This document shows positions 1 through 6,412 of a stretch of DNA of 8,722 nt, in pieces. This DNA comes from Gammaproteobacteria bacterium (GTDB lineage Bacteria > Pseudomonadota > Gammaproteobacteria > BMS3Bbin11). The position numbers and the translations under genes are program-made. The DNA is taken from contig JAUVSB010000050.1 in the NCBI GenBank assembly GCA_030597275.1, positions 1 to 8,722 on the forward strand. Reading direction: 5' to 3'. Below the pieces are notes generated by a model. The model searched no databases. It was not told the DNA's origin and was given only the letters and a program-made list of their open reading frames with translations. How positions within the stretch are numbered: the stretch's first letter is position 1; the number at the start of each line of letters is the position of its first letter.

Positions 1-157
1 GAAAGTAGATGAATTGAGTGTAGCAGTTTATTAGCTCATTGCACTTCAAGAGTTTTTCCTCATGAAAACAGCTTCCACTTTTTTCCTATAGGTTCAAATA
101 TATTCGATCAAATGTGGTGCGTTTGTGTATACGCGTGTGAATGAATTTGTGCCTACC
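1..157. other. Left edge, no gene recognised
   Basis: This AT-rich stretch lies beyond the stop codon of the glycosyltransferase-like gene. One plus-strand frame is open from the window edge for only about ten codons before a TAG at 32-34, too short to assign to an upstream gene. I see no convincing terminator hairpin with a T-run, no tRNA and no long repeat. Confidence 0.5.
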
Positions 158-904
158 TTAAACATTGCCCTTATCCACAAGTATATTAATCAACAACTCC
201 ATTTCCTCCCCTGATACTTCACTTCTATCACAGCTGGAAGTACAAAGATTGGCTCCGGCAGGCAGGGCTGTAGAGTGTTGCCTGAACAATTTCAGGGCAG
301 CGCCATGTCCCTGTAGCAAATCATGAATAACCATCGGGCTTAACATTGCAGCTGTTTCCATCACCGGCAACATGGCCACATTATGTATCGCTGTTAATAA
401 TTTTGGACCGATAAACTGTGGCGGCATGCTGCCGGTATTTTGTATCAGTAAACGCTTTGCAGTATCTGTATAAAAATCCAGCAGACTGTTACCAGTCTTG
501 AACATCAGCAGTGCATTGTGTACTTTTTTGTAGGCTTTTAGCTTGCCGTGTTTATCTTTTTGTACCCAGACTTCTCTCCCTACGGCACATTCACCACTCG
601 GAAGGAGAAATTTGGCCGGGTCAAAGATGAGAAAATCGGCATCCAGCCAGACAACGCGCTGATAGCCTGCCTGTAGCATTTCCTGTATCACCAGCAGGCG
701 GGCCAGATCGCTTGCAATCACACTCTGCTGCGCTATGTGCCGCATTAGCCCGTGCTCTATCCCGTCAAAGAGTTCATCACCCATGAATTGGTATTGGTAA
801 CCATTGCCCTCACTCCAGGCTTTAACAGATTCCAGGCATTGCTGGATCCAACCATAAGGTAATGGTGATCGATGTGACTGTATAACGAGTGTATGCTTAC
901 TCAC
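158..904 (-). CDS. GT-A-type glycosyltransferase-like protein with a DxD motif
   Basis: The 248-residue protein has no signal peptide or membrane segment, so it is probably cytoplasmic. The best clue is the order SDLARL (residues 65-70) followed by VVWLDAD (84-90). In DXD-containing sugar-transferase families this pairs a nucleotide-sugar-contacting Ser-Asp-x-x-Arg with a metal-binding Asp-x-Asp at the end of a beta strand. The rest is not distinctive, so donor and acceptor cannot be named. The start is a GTG; no in-frame ATG lies between it and the icd stop, and the Shine-Dalgarno is poor. It begins 18 nt after icd on the same strand, so cotranscription and perhaps translational coupling with icd are likely. 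A GT-A fold is a moderately confident inference; an activity on glycans or lipids is not shown. Confidence 0.7.
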   Translation of the reverse strand: MSKHTLVIQSHRSPLPYGWIQQCLESVKAWSEGNGYQYQFMGDELFDGIEHGLMRHIAQQSVIASDLARLLVIQEMLQAGYQRVVWLDADFLIFDPAKFLLPSGECAVGREVWVQKDKHGKLKAYKKVHNALLMFKTGNSLLDFYTDTAKRLLIQNTGSMPPQFIGPKLLTAIHNVAMLPVMETAAMLSPMVIHDLLQGHGAALKLFRQHSTALPAGANLCTSSCDRSEVSGEEMELLINILVDKGNV

Positions 905-922
905 TACTCGACTTATGAGCCA

Positions 923-3145
923 CTAAACCAGACTGTTCAGTATAGTATTTAACGTAACGCTGGGTCTCATCACTTTTTCTACCTGTTCTCTGTCAGGCCG
1001 GTAATACCCGCCCAGCTCTACTGCTGCTCCCTGCACTGAATTCAATTCATCAATGATCGTTTTTTCATTCTCCGTCAACTGCTGTGCCAGCGGAGAAAAC
1101 AGCGCTTTTAAATCTGCATCGTCATTCTGTTCTGCCAATGCCTGCGCCCAGTACATGGCCAGGTAAAAATGACTGCCCCGGGTATCGAGCTCACCAGACT
1201 TGCGCGAAGGTGACTTGTTGTTATTCAGAAACAGGCTGTTGGCCTTATCCAGTGCAGCGGCCAGCACACTAATTTTAGAATTGCCCGTTTTTTGCGCCAT
1301 GTCTTCCAGAGAAACGGCGAGGGCGAGAAACTCACCCAAAGAATCCCAGCGCAGATGGTTTTCTTCCAGCAACTGCTGCACGTGTTTCGGTGCAGAACCC
1401 CCTGCTCCAGTTTCAAACAAACCACCGCCGGCCAGCAGTGGAACAATAGACAGCATTTTTGCACTGGTCCCCAGCTCTAAAATCGGAAATAAATCCGTTA
1501 GATAATCACGCAATACATTGCCTGTTACTGAGATCGTATCCTGCCCGGCTTTAACACGCTCCAGAGTATAATTTATTGCCTCCACCGGCGGCATAATGCG
1601 TATTTCCAGGCCGCTGGTATCGTGATCAGCTAAATAAGTATCTACTTTCTGTATCAGGTTCGCATCATGTGCTCGGTGTTTATCGAGCCAGAATATTGCA
1701 GGCAGGCCAGTCGCACGTGCACGGTTCACCGCAAGCTTCACCCAGTCCTGTGTCGGCAGATCTTTCGTCTGGCACATACGCCAGATATCACCCTGCTCGA
1801 CTTTGTGTTCCATCAGGGTATTTCCTGCAGCATCAGAAACAGATACGGTACCGTTTGCCGGAATCTCAAAAGTCTTGTCATGCGAACCGTACTCTTCAGC
1901 TTTTTGTGCCATCAGGCCGACATTGCTGACATTGCCCATCGTCGTCACATCAAAGGCACCGTGCTGCTTACAGAAAGTAAAGACGGCCTGGTAGATACCG
2001 GCGTAATTACGATCAGGGATCATCGCCTTGGTATCGTGCAGCTTGCCATCCGGCCCCCACATTTGTCCGGATGTACGTAAAGCAGCCGGCATCGAGGCAT
2101 CGACGATCACATCACTGGGAACATGCAGATTGGTAATGCCTTTATCGGAATTGACCATCGCCAGTTCCGGCCGCGTTGCATAAACAGCCTGGATGTCTGC
2201 TTCTATCTGCTGGCGCTGATCTTCCGGTAACGTGGCTATCTTGGCATAGACATCACCCAGGCCATTGCGTGTATCGACACCGATCTCATCAAAGATTTCA
2301 GCATGTTTTGCAAACACGTCTTTGTAAAAAACGCTAACGGCATGACCGAACATGATCGGGTCAGAGACTTTCATCATGGTTGCCTTCAAATGCAGTGAGA
2401 GTAATACTCCTTCGTCTTTCGCATCCAGCATCGCCTGTTCGTAGAAAGCCCGTAATTTATTTCGGCTCATGACACTCGCATCAATCACTTCACCGGCTAA
2501 TACAGGTGTCTTTTCTTTCAGAACCGAGACCTCACCGGCCTCGTCTGCCAGCTCAATTTTCACATCGCCTGCTGTGTCGATAATGACTGACTGTTCAGTG
2601 GAATAAAAATCGCCGTCAGACATTGAAGCAACATGCGATTTCGATTCAGCGCTCCAGGCACCCATAGAATGTGGGTGTTTCTGTGCATACTCTTTTACCG
2701 GGCCGGCCACACGCCGGTCAGAATTGCCTTCACGCAAAACCGGGTTCACCGCGCTGCCCAGTACCTTTGCATATCGCGCCTTGATGGCCTCTTCATCTGC
2801 ATTGGCCGGATCTTCAGGATAATCCGGAATGTCATAGCCGAGTGCCTGAAGTTCATTAATCGCCGCGTTGAGCTGGGGAATCGATGCACTGATATTAGGT
2901 AGCTTGATGATATTCGCTTCAGGCGTTTTCGCTAACTCACCCAGCTCAGCCAGCGCATCATCGATCTTCTGCTCATCGGTCAGCTTTTCGGGAAAATTAG
3001 CGATAATACGACCCGACAGGGAAATATCACGTGTTTCAACATTCACCCCGGCTGCCTTGCTGAAGGCCTGAACTATAGGCAAAAAAGAATAAGTGGCTAA
3101 GGCCGGCGCTTCGTCGGTTTCGGTGTAGATGATTTTTGATGACAT
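923..3145 (-). CDS. icd: Isocitrate dehydrogenase, NADP-dependent, monomeric type
   Basis: This TCA-cycle enzyme oxidatively decarboxylates isocitrate to 2-oxoglutarate and makes NADPH in the cytosol. The 740-residue length matches the monomeric IDH family (about 740 aa, as in Azotobacter vinelandii and Corynebacterium) and not the roughly 415-aa dimeric enzyme. The N-terminus (IIYTETDEAPALATYSFLPI) and the block GSAVNPVLREGNSDRR (residues 130-145) are hallmarks. In that block Ser131 and Asn134 with Arg138 and Arg144 correspond to the isocitrate-binding residues of the Azotobacter enzyme, offset by one. The reading frame is intact throughout. The ATG is preceded by a weak purine-rich AGAGA. 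A sigma70-like promoter and several perfect dyads lie upstream, and beyond them the inverted-repeat element. The glycosyltransferase-like gene follows immediately downstream. Confidence 0.97.
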   Translation of the reverse strand: MSSKIIYTETDEAPALATYSFLPIVQAFSKAAGVNVETRDISLSGRIIANFPEKLTDEQKIDDALAELGELAKTPEANIIKLPNISASIPQLNAAINELQALGYDIPDYPEDPANADEEAIKARYAKVLGSAVNPVLREGNSDRRVAGPVKEYAQKHPHSMGAWSAESKSHVASMSDGDFYSTEQSVIIDTAGDVKIELADEAGEVSVLKEKTPVLAGEVIDASVMSRNKLRAFYEQAMLDAKDEGVLLSLHLKATMMKVSDPIMFGHAVSVFYKDVFAKHAEIFDEIGVDTRNGLGDVYAKIATLPEDQRQQIEADIQAVYATRPELAMVNSDKGITNLHVPSDVIVDASMPAALRTSGQMWGPDGKLHDTKAMIPDRNYAGIYQAVFTFCKQHGAFDVTTMGNVSNVGLMAQKAEEYGSHDKTFEIPANGTVSVSDAAGNTLMEHKVEQGDIWRMCQTKDLPTQDWVKLAVNRARATGLPAIFWLDKHRAHDANLIQKVDTYLADHDTSGLEIRIMPPVEAINYTLERVKAGQDTISVTGNVLRDYLTDLFPILELGTSAKMLSIVPLLAGGGLFETGAGGSAPKHVQQLLEENHLRWDSLGEFLALAVSLEDMAQKTGNSKISVLAAALDKANSLFLNNNKSPSRKSGELDTRGSHFYLAMYWAQALAEQNDDADLKALFSPLAQQLTENEKTIIDELNSVQGAAVELGGYYRPDREQVEKVMRPSVTLNTILNSLV

Positions 3146-3173
3146 GCTGTGAATCTCTGAGAGTATTAAGTTT

Positions 3174-3269
3174 GGGTACTACCCGTTTAATCGGGCATTA
3201 TATTTCAGATCAGGGAGATGTTCACTATGCCTGAAGGAGACCAGGTCTTGAGTCTCACCTGAAAGGTGA
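3174..3269. promoter_or_regulatory. Three perfect dyads around the icd promoter
   Basis: Three short perfect inverted repeats surround the predicted icd promoter. They are GGGTA-C-TACCC (3174-3184, in the leader), AGACC-A-GGTCT (3238-3248, just upstream of the -35) and TCACCT-GAA-AGGTGA (3255-3269). Positions immediately flanking the core promoter are where repressors or activators bind. None matches an operator I can name, and short dyads also occur by chance. Confidence 0.3.
3197..3225 (-). promoter_or_regulatory. Predicted sigma70 promoter of icd
   Basis: On the minus strand a perfect -10 hexamer TATAAT (3202-3197) sits 17 bp from a weaker -35-like GTGAAC (3225-3220). This predicts a start near 3190 and a leader of roughly 45 nt before the icd ATG. 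Position and spacing are good; the -35 is only a 3/6 match, so an activator may be needed. Confidence 0.5.
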
Positions 3270-3295
3270 AGAACATTAATCCAGGATTCGTCTAG

Positions 3296-3326
3296 GGAGC
3301 CTCTGATTAATTACGCCATGCCTCTG
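3296..3326 (+). repeat. Left terminal inverted repeat of the MITE-like element
   Basis: The 31-bp left end starts GGAGCCTCTG and ends GCCTCTG, and is the exact reverse complement of 3527-3557. The match breaks at the next inner base (3327 against 3526). Confidence 0.95.
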
Positions 3327-3421
3327 GCTTACAGGCTGATTCACAATCAAGGCGGAACTTTGAAGGCATGCCTGGGCCTGGTGAAAAGTGACAATGCAGA
3401 GTGTGAATCATCCTGTAAGCC
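3326..3421. repeat. Left internal hairpin of the MITE-like element
   Basis: Arms 3326-3345 and 3402-3421 are 20-bp inverted repeats with 19 matches; the mismatch is at 3336. The left arm starts directly where the outer terminal repeat ends, so the outer stem and this hairpin abut. The 56-nt loop holds a perfect GGCATGCC palindrome (3365-3372). Confidence 0.85.
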
Positions 3422-3434
3422 CCATAGGGCAAGG

Positions 3435-3521
3435 CCTGAAGCGCACATCTACGGCATTGTGCTTGTTGTAAAGGACATAGCCATTCACTGCCAAGCACGC
3501 TTTGTAGCTGCACGCTTCAGG
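3435..3521. repeat. Right internal hairpin of the MITE-like element
   Basis: Arms 3435-3443 (CCTGAAGCG) and 3513-3521 are a perfect 9-bp inverted repeat. Nested inside is a second perfect 7-bp stem, GTGCTTG at 3459-3465 with CAAGCAC at 3492-3498. Together with the left hairpin and the outer terminal repeats, this would fold as a three-stem junction. Confidence 0.7.
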
Positions 3522-3526
3522 TCTTG

Positions 3527-3557
3527 CAGAGGCATGGCGTAATTAATCAGAGGCTCC
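3527..3557 (-). repeat. Right terminal inverted repeat of the MITE-like element
   Basis: The 31-bp right end is the exact reverse complement of 3296-3326. With the bordering CTAG on each side, the palindromic match extends to 35 bp per arm. Confidence 0.95.
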
Positions 3558-3562
3558 CTAGT

Positions 3563-4465
3563 TTATAGAATCTCAGCAAAAGCGGAGTCTATATCATCGA
3601 ATTCAAACTGAAACCCTGCCGCGGACAATCGCTCCGGAAATACACGCTGGCCTTTACACAACAACTCAGAAGTATCACCCATCGCCAGTTTTAGAACAAA
3701 ACAGGGCACACGAAAAACAGCAGGACGATGCAAGGCTCTTGCAAGGGCTTTACTGAATTTCTCATTCTTCACCGGGTTGGGGCTGACGAGGTTAAATGGC
3801 CCGGACAGTGATTCATTCGTGAGCAAAAACATACAGGCATTCATCCAGTCCTGAATATGAATCCATGACATCATTTGCTGACCATCACCGATCGGGCCGC
3901 CAAGCCCAAGCTTGAAAGGCAAAAGCATTTTACCCAGTACCCCGCCTCCTTTACCCAGCACTATGCCTGTTCGTAACAGGCAGACACGGGTAGTATCATT
4001 CACCAGTTGCAGTGCTGCCTCTTCCCAGTCGGCACAGAGGGAATGCTGAAAACCTGCAACAGTTTCGGCAGATTCATCCAGAAAAGCCTCAGCCGACTGG
4101 CTGCCGTAATAGCCGATTGCAGAACCGCTTAGAATAACACGCGGCTTTTGCTCAAGACCATTAATGTAGTCAACAAGTGAATTTGTTAATTTGATACGAC
4201 TATTTCGTAATAATAGTTTGCGCGAATCAGTCCAGCGCTTATCGGCAACGGGCGCACCCGCCAGGTTAATCACTGCATCAAAATATTGTTCATTTAAATC
4301 ATCAAGATGAATAACCGTTTGAATACGATGATCCAGTACTTCATTCGCTTTAGAAATATTTCTTACCCACGCGAAGACTTCATGCCCGCTATCTAGAAGT
4401 ACACGCGTAAATGTTTTGCCAATAAAACCTGTTGCACCGGTAAACAAAACTTTCATGGGTATCAC
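3563..4465 (-). CDS. yfcH: TIGR01777-family NAD(P)-binding epimerase/SDR protein (YfcH-like)
   Basis: The 300-residue protein is an extended short-chain dehydrogenase. The N-terminal dinucleotide-binding motif is TGATGFIG (residues 9-16). NLAGAPV (67-73) and SAIGYYG (115-121) are typical of TIGR01777, as is MSWIHIQDW (199-207). The C-terminal region from about 250, including ELLCKGQRVFPERL, matches the small DUF1731 tail. Length is normal for YfcH-like proteins; older annotations call them cell-division inhibitor SulA homologues, but the substrate is unknown. The longest frame starts at a GTG (4465) that overlaps the TGA of the upstream cyclase remnant as GTGA. The ATG at 4456-4454 gives the more family-like start MKVLFTGATG, and neither has a strong ribosome-binding site. 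The gene ends one base before the CTAG of the MITE-like element and is otherwise intact. Confidence 0.93.
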   Translation of the reverse strand: MIPMKVLFTGATGFIGKTFTRVLLDSGHEVFAWVRNISKANEVLDHRIQTVIHLDDLNEQYFDAVINLAGAPVADKRWTDSRKLLLRNSRIKLTNSLVDYINGLEQKPRVILSGSAIGYYGSQSAEAFLDESAETVAGFQHSLCADWEEAALQLVNDTTRVCLLRTGIVLGKGGGVLGKMLLPFKLGLGGPIGDGQQMMSWIHIQDWMNACMFLLTNESLSGPFNLVSPNPVKNEKFSKALARALHRPAVFRVPCFVLKLAMGDTSELLCKGQRVFPERLSAAGFQFEFDDIDSAFAEIL

Positions 4466-4734
4466 TGATATAGTGAATGCAAAAGAAAAAACCTATAAAC
4501 CTGCCTTGTACAAACCTTCCATGAAGTGCTCCAGATCAGTATCCCATCGCCCATAAGCTTGACTACTCGCCCATGAAAGGCCTTGATAGTAGGGTTGATT
4601 AATTTATTCTGGTGGTTTCTAAGTCGCCTTAAGGTACCGCTCTCATCTTGCCCCATCAATCGACTGTAACCGACCACATCCACCTGTAAGATAGCGGTGA
4701 GTTTGCGGGGAAGCTGTTCCTCGGCAGATGTCAT
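4462..4734 (-). pseudogene. Class III adenylate/guanylate cyclase remnant (internal deletion)
   Basis: The frame opens as a class III cyclase. RKLTAILQVDVVGYSRLMG (residues about 10-28) carries the first metal-binding Asp, and VVKLMGDG (about 57-64) carries the second. Homology then stops and the frame reads unrelated residues (WSTSWKVCTRQVYRF) to a TGA at 4464-4462. In another frame, 4543-4493 reads DTDLEHFMEGLYKAGL and then TAG, which resembles the extreme C-terminus (DLEHFLEGLRKAGL-type) of the long cyclases with a C-terminal TPR region. So the gene seems to have lost everything between the early catalytic domain and its last ~16 codons, with the join near 4541-4545. Most of the catalytic domain is missing, so cyclase activity is not expected. 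It lies directly upstream of yfcH. Confidence 0.85.
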
Positions 4735-5036
4735 AGTGTCAATCTCTTAAGGACAGGTATGCAGTTAAACTATACATCGAAATTGACTTTATTGTCAGAA
4801 AGCATAAAACTGCTCTATAAATAAAGAGAAAGATATGGGTTTTTTGAGTTCTCACTTATCTTGATCCTACAGCCGGGGAAGCTCCTGATCACAGATATCA
4901 TTTCAAAAATACAAAATAATATTACATAAATCACGTATTTTCTGGATAATTGAATTCTCAATAACAACCCATATCGTAAATAATAAGCAAAGATAACAAA
5001 GGCTTACCAATAAATGAACAGATTCAGGATTCAACC
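4735..5036. other. AT-rich divergent intergenic region with a distant inverted repeat
   Basis: This 302-bp region separates the minus-strand cyclase remnant from the plus-strand 177-aa gene. Beyond the minus-strand promoter, its notable feature is a 10-bp perfect inverted pair, GATATGGGTT at 4832-4841 and AACCCATATC at 4966-4975. Both inner flanks carry a TTGAG-like block. I find no persuasive plus-strand promoter; TTGAAT at 4950-4955 is the best -35 but lacks a good -10 at standard spacing. No gene is supported here. Confidence 0.45.
4769..4798 (-). promoter_or_regulatory. Predicted sigma70 promoter of the cyclase remnant and yfcH
   Basis: On the minus strand CTGACA (4798-4793) and TATAGT (4774-4769) each match the consensus at 5 of 6 positions, with an 18-bp spacer. 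This predicts a start near 4762, about 28 nt before the remnant's ATG. With most of the cyclase gone, this would be the nearest good promoter for yfcH. Confidence 0.55.
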
Positions 5037-5570
5037 ATGGGACTACTAAGCTACCTGCGCGATAAAAAGACTGCCCACCTGACTCAGTCAACCGTATCAG
5101 GTATTGGCAAAGAAATGCATGAAGACTGGGCTGCCATGACTGAGATACAAGGCGGTTATTACTCTGCCCTGACCATGTCGAAAAATATACACGGTGCAGG
5201 TCTGACTTTTCGCTGTAGAGCCAAAGACCAACTGAAAATAATTAGCCTTTCTATTTCGGAGAAAACAGATAAATATTTTTTCGAGCTGGGTAAAAGGTAC
5301 AAAATACGGCTTCAATTTGATAACTCGATAGTCCTCTACGCATATATGTTTGCATATAAACACAGGCACGCAAGCATTGAAAACATCACGGAAGATTTCA
5401 TACATAACCTTTTTGATAGCGAGAACCTGAAGCTTCAGTACCTCGGTGATAACAAAAAAAAGGTCACCATGAAATTCTCACTTAAAGGGTCAAATTCCGC
5501 AATTAATGCAACCGTTACGCGGGCAAAAGATCACACTGATGAGCCTCCTGTTGATTTTCTTAGCTACTAA
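5037..5570 (+). CDS. Hypothetical protein, 177 aa, family not recognised
   Basis: I do not recognise this protein. It starts at an ATG with an AGGA ribosome-binding site 8 nt upstream and shows real-gene features: length, start context, and a plausible soluble composition. It has no signal peptide, no clear membrane segment and one Cys. The N-terminal third (MGLLSYLRDKKTAHLTQSTV) looks helical and polar. From about residue 50 it alternates short hydrophobic strands with charged turns (LTFRCRAKDQLKIISLSI, YKIRLQFDNSIVLYAYMF), ending in a strand-turn-strand VTMKFSLKGSNSAINATV before a polar tail. That suggests a mostly beta domain. It stands alone on its strand, convergent with the RNA methyltransferase gene. 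No function is proposed. Confidence 0.75.
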   Translation: MGLLSYLRDKKTAHLTQSTVSGIGKEMHEDWAAMTEIQGGYYSALTMSKNIHGAGLTFRCRAKDQLKIISLSISEKTDKYFFELGKRYKIRLQFDNSIVLYAYMFAYKHRHASIENITEDFIHNLFDSENLKLQYLGDNKKKVTMKFSLKGSNSAINATVTRAKDHTDEPPVDFLSY

Positions 5571-5635
5571 GTGATTGCGCCAGGACAGCCCAGTTTGTAT
5601 ATATTCATACATTCATCGCAAACCTTAATTTCCAA

Positions 5636-6160
5636 TTAACCTGTCTTGACCTTTAATCTGTTATTAATATCCCTGCTGCTGCGAATGAGTTCATTACTTT
5701 CAAAACCATCAGTAGATTTAGTTAATCTGTCGTAAAGAACAACATTGACCGTTGCGGCCAGGTTCATGCAACCGATGGTAGGCACATAAACAACCGCATC
5801 CGCTCTGTCTATATACTGCTGGCTAATGGTGCCGTCCTCAGGCCCGAAAAGATAAAATGCATTGAGTGGATGCTGATACCCAGGCAAAGGTATAGCGTTC
5901 TCAGCAAATTCAACACACACTATCTTCAAATCTTCAGCGGCATCATCTATAAGGCATGCCACCTCAGATAGTTGAATATTTTTGCTAACTTTTCGATGCA
6001 TATCCGGTAAATCGGGATTTCGCATCAAGGCACGTGGATAGCGTTTACCCGTATAGAAAACACTAGCAACTTGATAGTTACCTGCAGCACGCATTACTGA
6101 ACCTACATTCTCCGGGCTTTTGGGATTAACCAGGCCGATTCTGACTTTAGATTCTTTCAT
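5636..6160 (-). CDS. SpoU/TrmH-family RNA methyltransferase
   Basis: This family transfers a methyl group from S-adenosylmethionine to ribose 2'-OH (usually in tRNA or rRNA) through a trefoil-knotted SPOUT fold, acting as a cytoplasmic dimer. The 174-residue protein is a minimal single-domain SPOUT enzyme. It carries all three motifs: NPKSPENVGSVMRAA (12-26) with the conserved Asn and Arg, FYLFGPEDGTIS (102-113), and the knot segment GCMNLAATVNVVLYDRL (130-146). Length fits the small TrmH/TrmL-like class that lacks an extra RNA-binding domain. The exact target nucleotide cannot be read from the sequence, so no symbol is given. The ATG start gives the family-typical N-terminus ahead of VRIGLVNPKSPENVG. 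It is divergent from the OYE gene and convergent with the 177-aa gene. Confidence 0.93.
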   Translation of the reverse strand: MKESKVRIGLVNPKSPENVGSVMRAAGNYQVASVFYTGKRYPRALMRNPDLPDMHRKVSKNIQLSEVACLIDDAAEDLKIVCVEFAENAIPLPGYQHPLNAFYLFGPEDGTISQQYIDRADAVVYVPTIGCMNLAATVNVVLYDRLTKSTDGFESNELIRSSRDINNRLKVKTG

Positions 6161-6267
6161 CTATCTGCATGTAGGGTCTATGTATGCTTTGCATAATAAC
6201 GCACCTTCTTCATTTACATAGTCATTTTATAACACAAGAAAATCTTATACGTGGCTTTTATCAGGTA

Positions 6268-6299
6268 TTGATTATGTACATGATTTCCTATCCTATATT
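6268..6299 (+). promoter_or_regulatory. Candidate promoter/operator of the OYE-TetR operon
   Basis: In the 252-bp divergent gap, TTGATT (6268-6273) could serve as a -35 for TATATT (6294-6299), although the 20-bp spacer is long. Between them lies an imperfect 16-bp dyad (6270-6285, 12/16 symmetric) with the perfect core ATGTACAT. A dyad between -35 and -10 is a common place for a TetR-family operator. A second TTGATT at 6307-6312 with TATTAT at 6327-6332 has too short a spacer. Assignment to the TetR protein is inferred only from position. Confidence 0.3.
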
Positions 6300-6412
6300 A
6301 TTTCCCTTGATTAATTAGGACGCATGTATTATTTTTAACGCCGAAGTTTAGGGCAACCATCCTATTTACTGCAATTCATCAAAAAGAAAAAATTATCAAA
6401 CTGGAGAAAATA

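Larger units (their letters stand above)
3292..3561. mobile_element. MITE-like non-autonomous element with 31-bp perfect terminal inverted repeats and CTAG target duplication
   Basis: The element proper spans 3296-3557 (262 bp). Its ends, 3296-3326 and 3527-3557, are perfect 31-bp inverted repeats beginning GGAGCCTCTGATTAATTACG. Both ends are bordered by CTAG (3292-3295 and 3558-3561), which looks like a 4-bp target duplication. Because CTAG is itself palindromic, a TA duplication with slightly longer ends is equally consistent. The interior encodes no recognisable transposase, only short open frames of up to 74 codons. Known families offer two parents: IS5-group elements favour a CTAG-like 4-bp target, whereas IS630/Tc1-like elements duplicate TA. 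The element sits one base beyond the yfcH stop codon and about 65 bp upstream of the icd -35. Perfectly matched ends suggest recent insertion. Confidence 0.85.

Noticed and set aside
1667..2080. 137-codon plus-strand open frame within icd
   Set aside because: It lies antisense to a fully conserved gene, has no ribosome-binding site, and its composition is typical of an antisense shadow.
3238..3526. CAGGTCTTG shared between the icd upstream region and the right part of the inverted-repeat element
   Set aside because: The match is only nine bases with no flanking similarity, so it is probably chance.
3307..3542. Open frames of 68 and 74 codons on opposite strands inside the inverted-repeat element
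   Set aside because: They run into the terminal repeats, resemble no transposase or other family, and overlap each other on opposite strands. They are better explained as by-products of the hairpin-rich element.
4462..4734. Reading the cyclase remnant as a complete small regulatory cyclase-like protein
   Set aside because: Most of the catalytic domain is absent, and the residues after KLMGDG do not follow the family. The alternative frame instead gives the family tail, which points to deletion.
4903..5091. 62-codon minus-strand frame with a hydrophobic stretch
   Set aside because: It overlaps the start of the better-supported 177-aa gene and lies in AT-rich DNA where hydrophobic frames arise by chance. 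There is no convincing start signal.
5571..5635. Possible bidirectional terminator between the convergent 177-aa gene and the RNA methyltransferase gene
   Set aside because: Only a 5-bp TTGCG/CGCAA pairing with a long loop and no adjacent T-run is visible, too weak to call.
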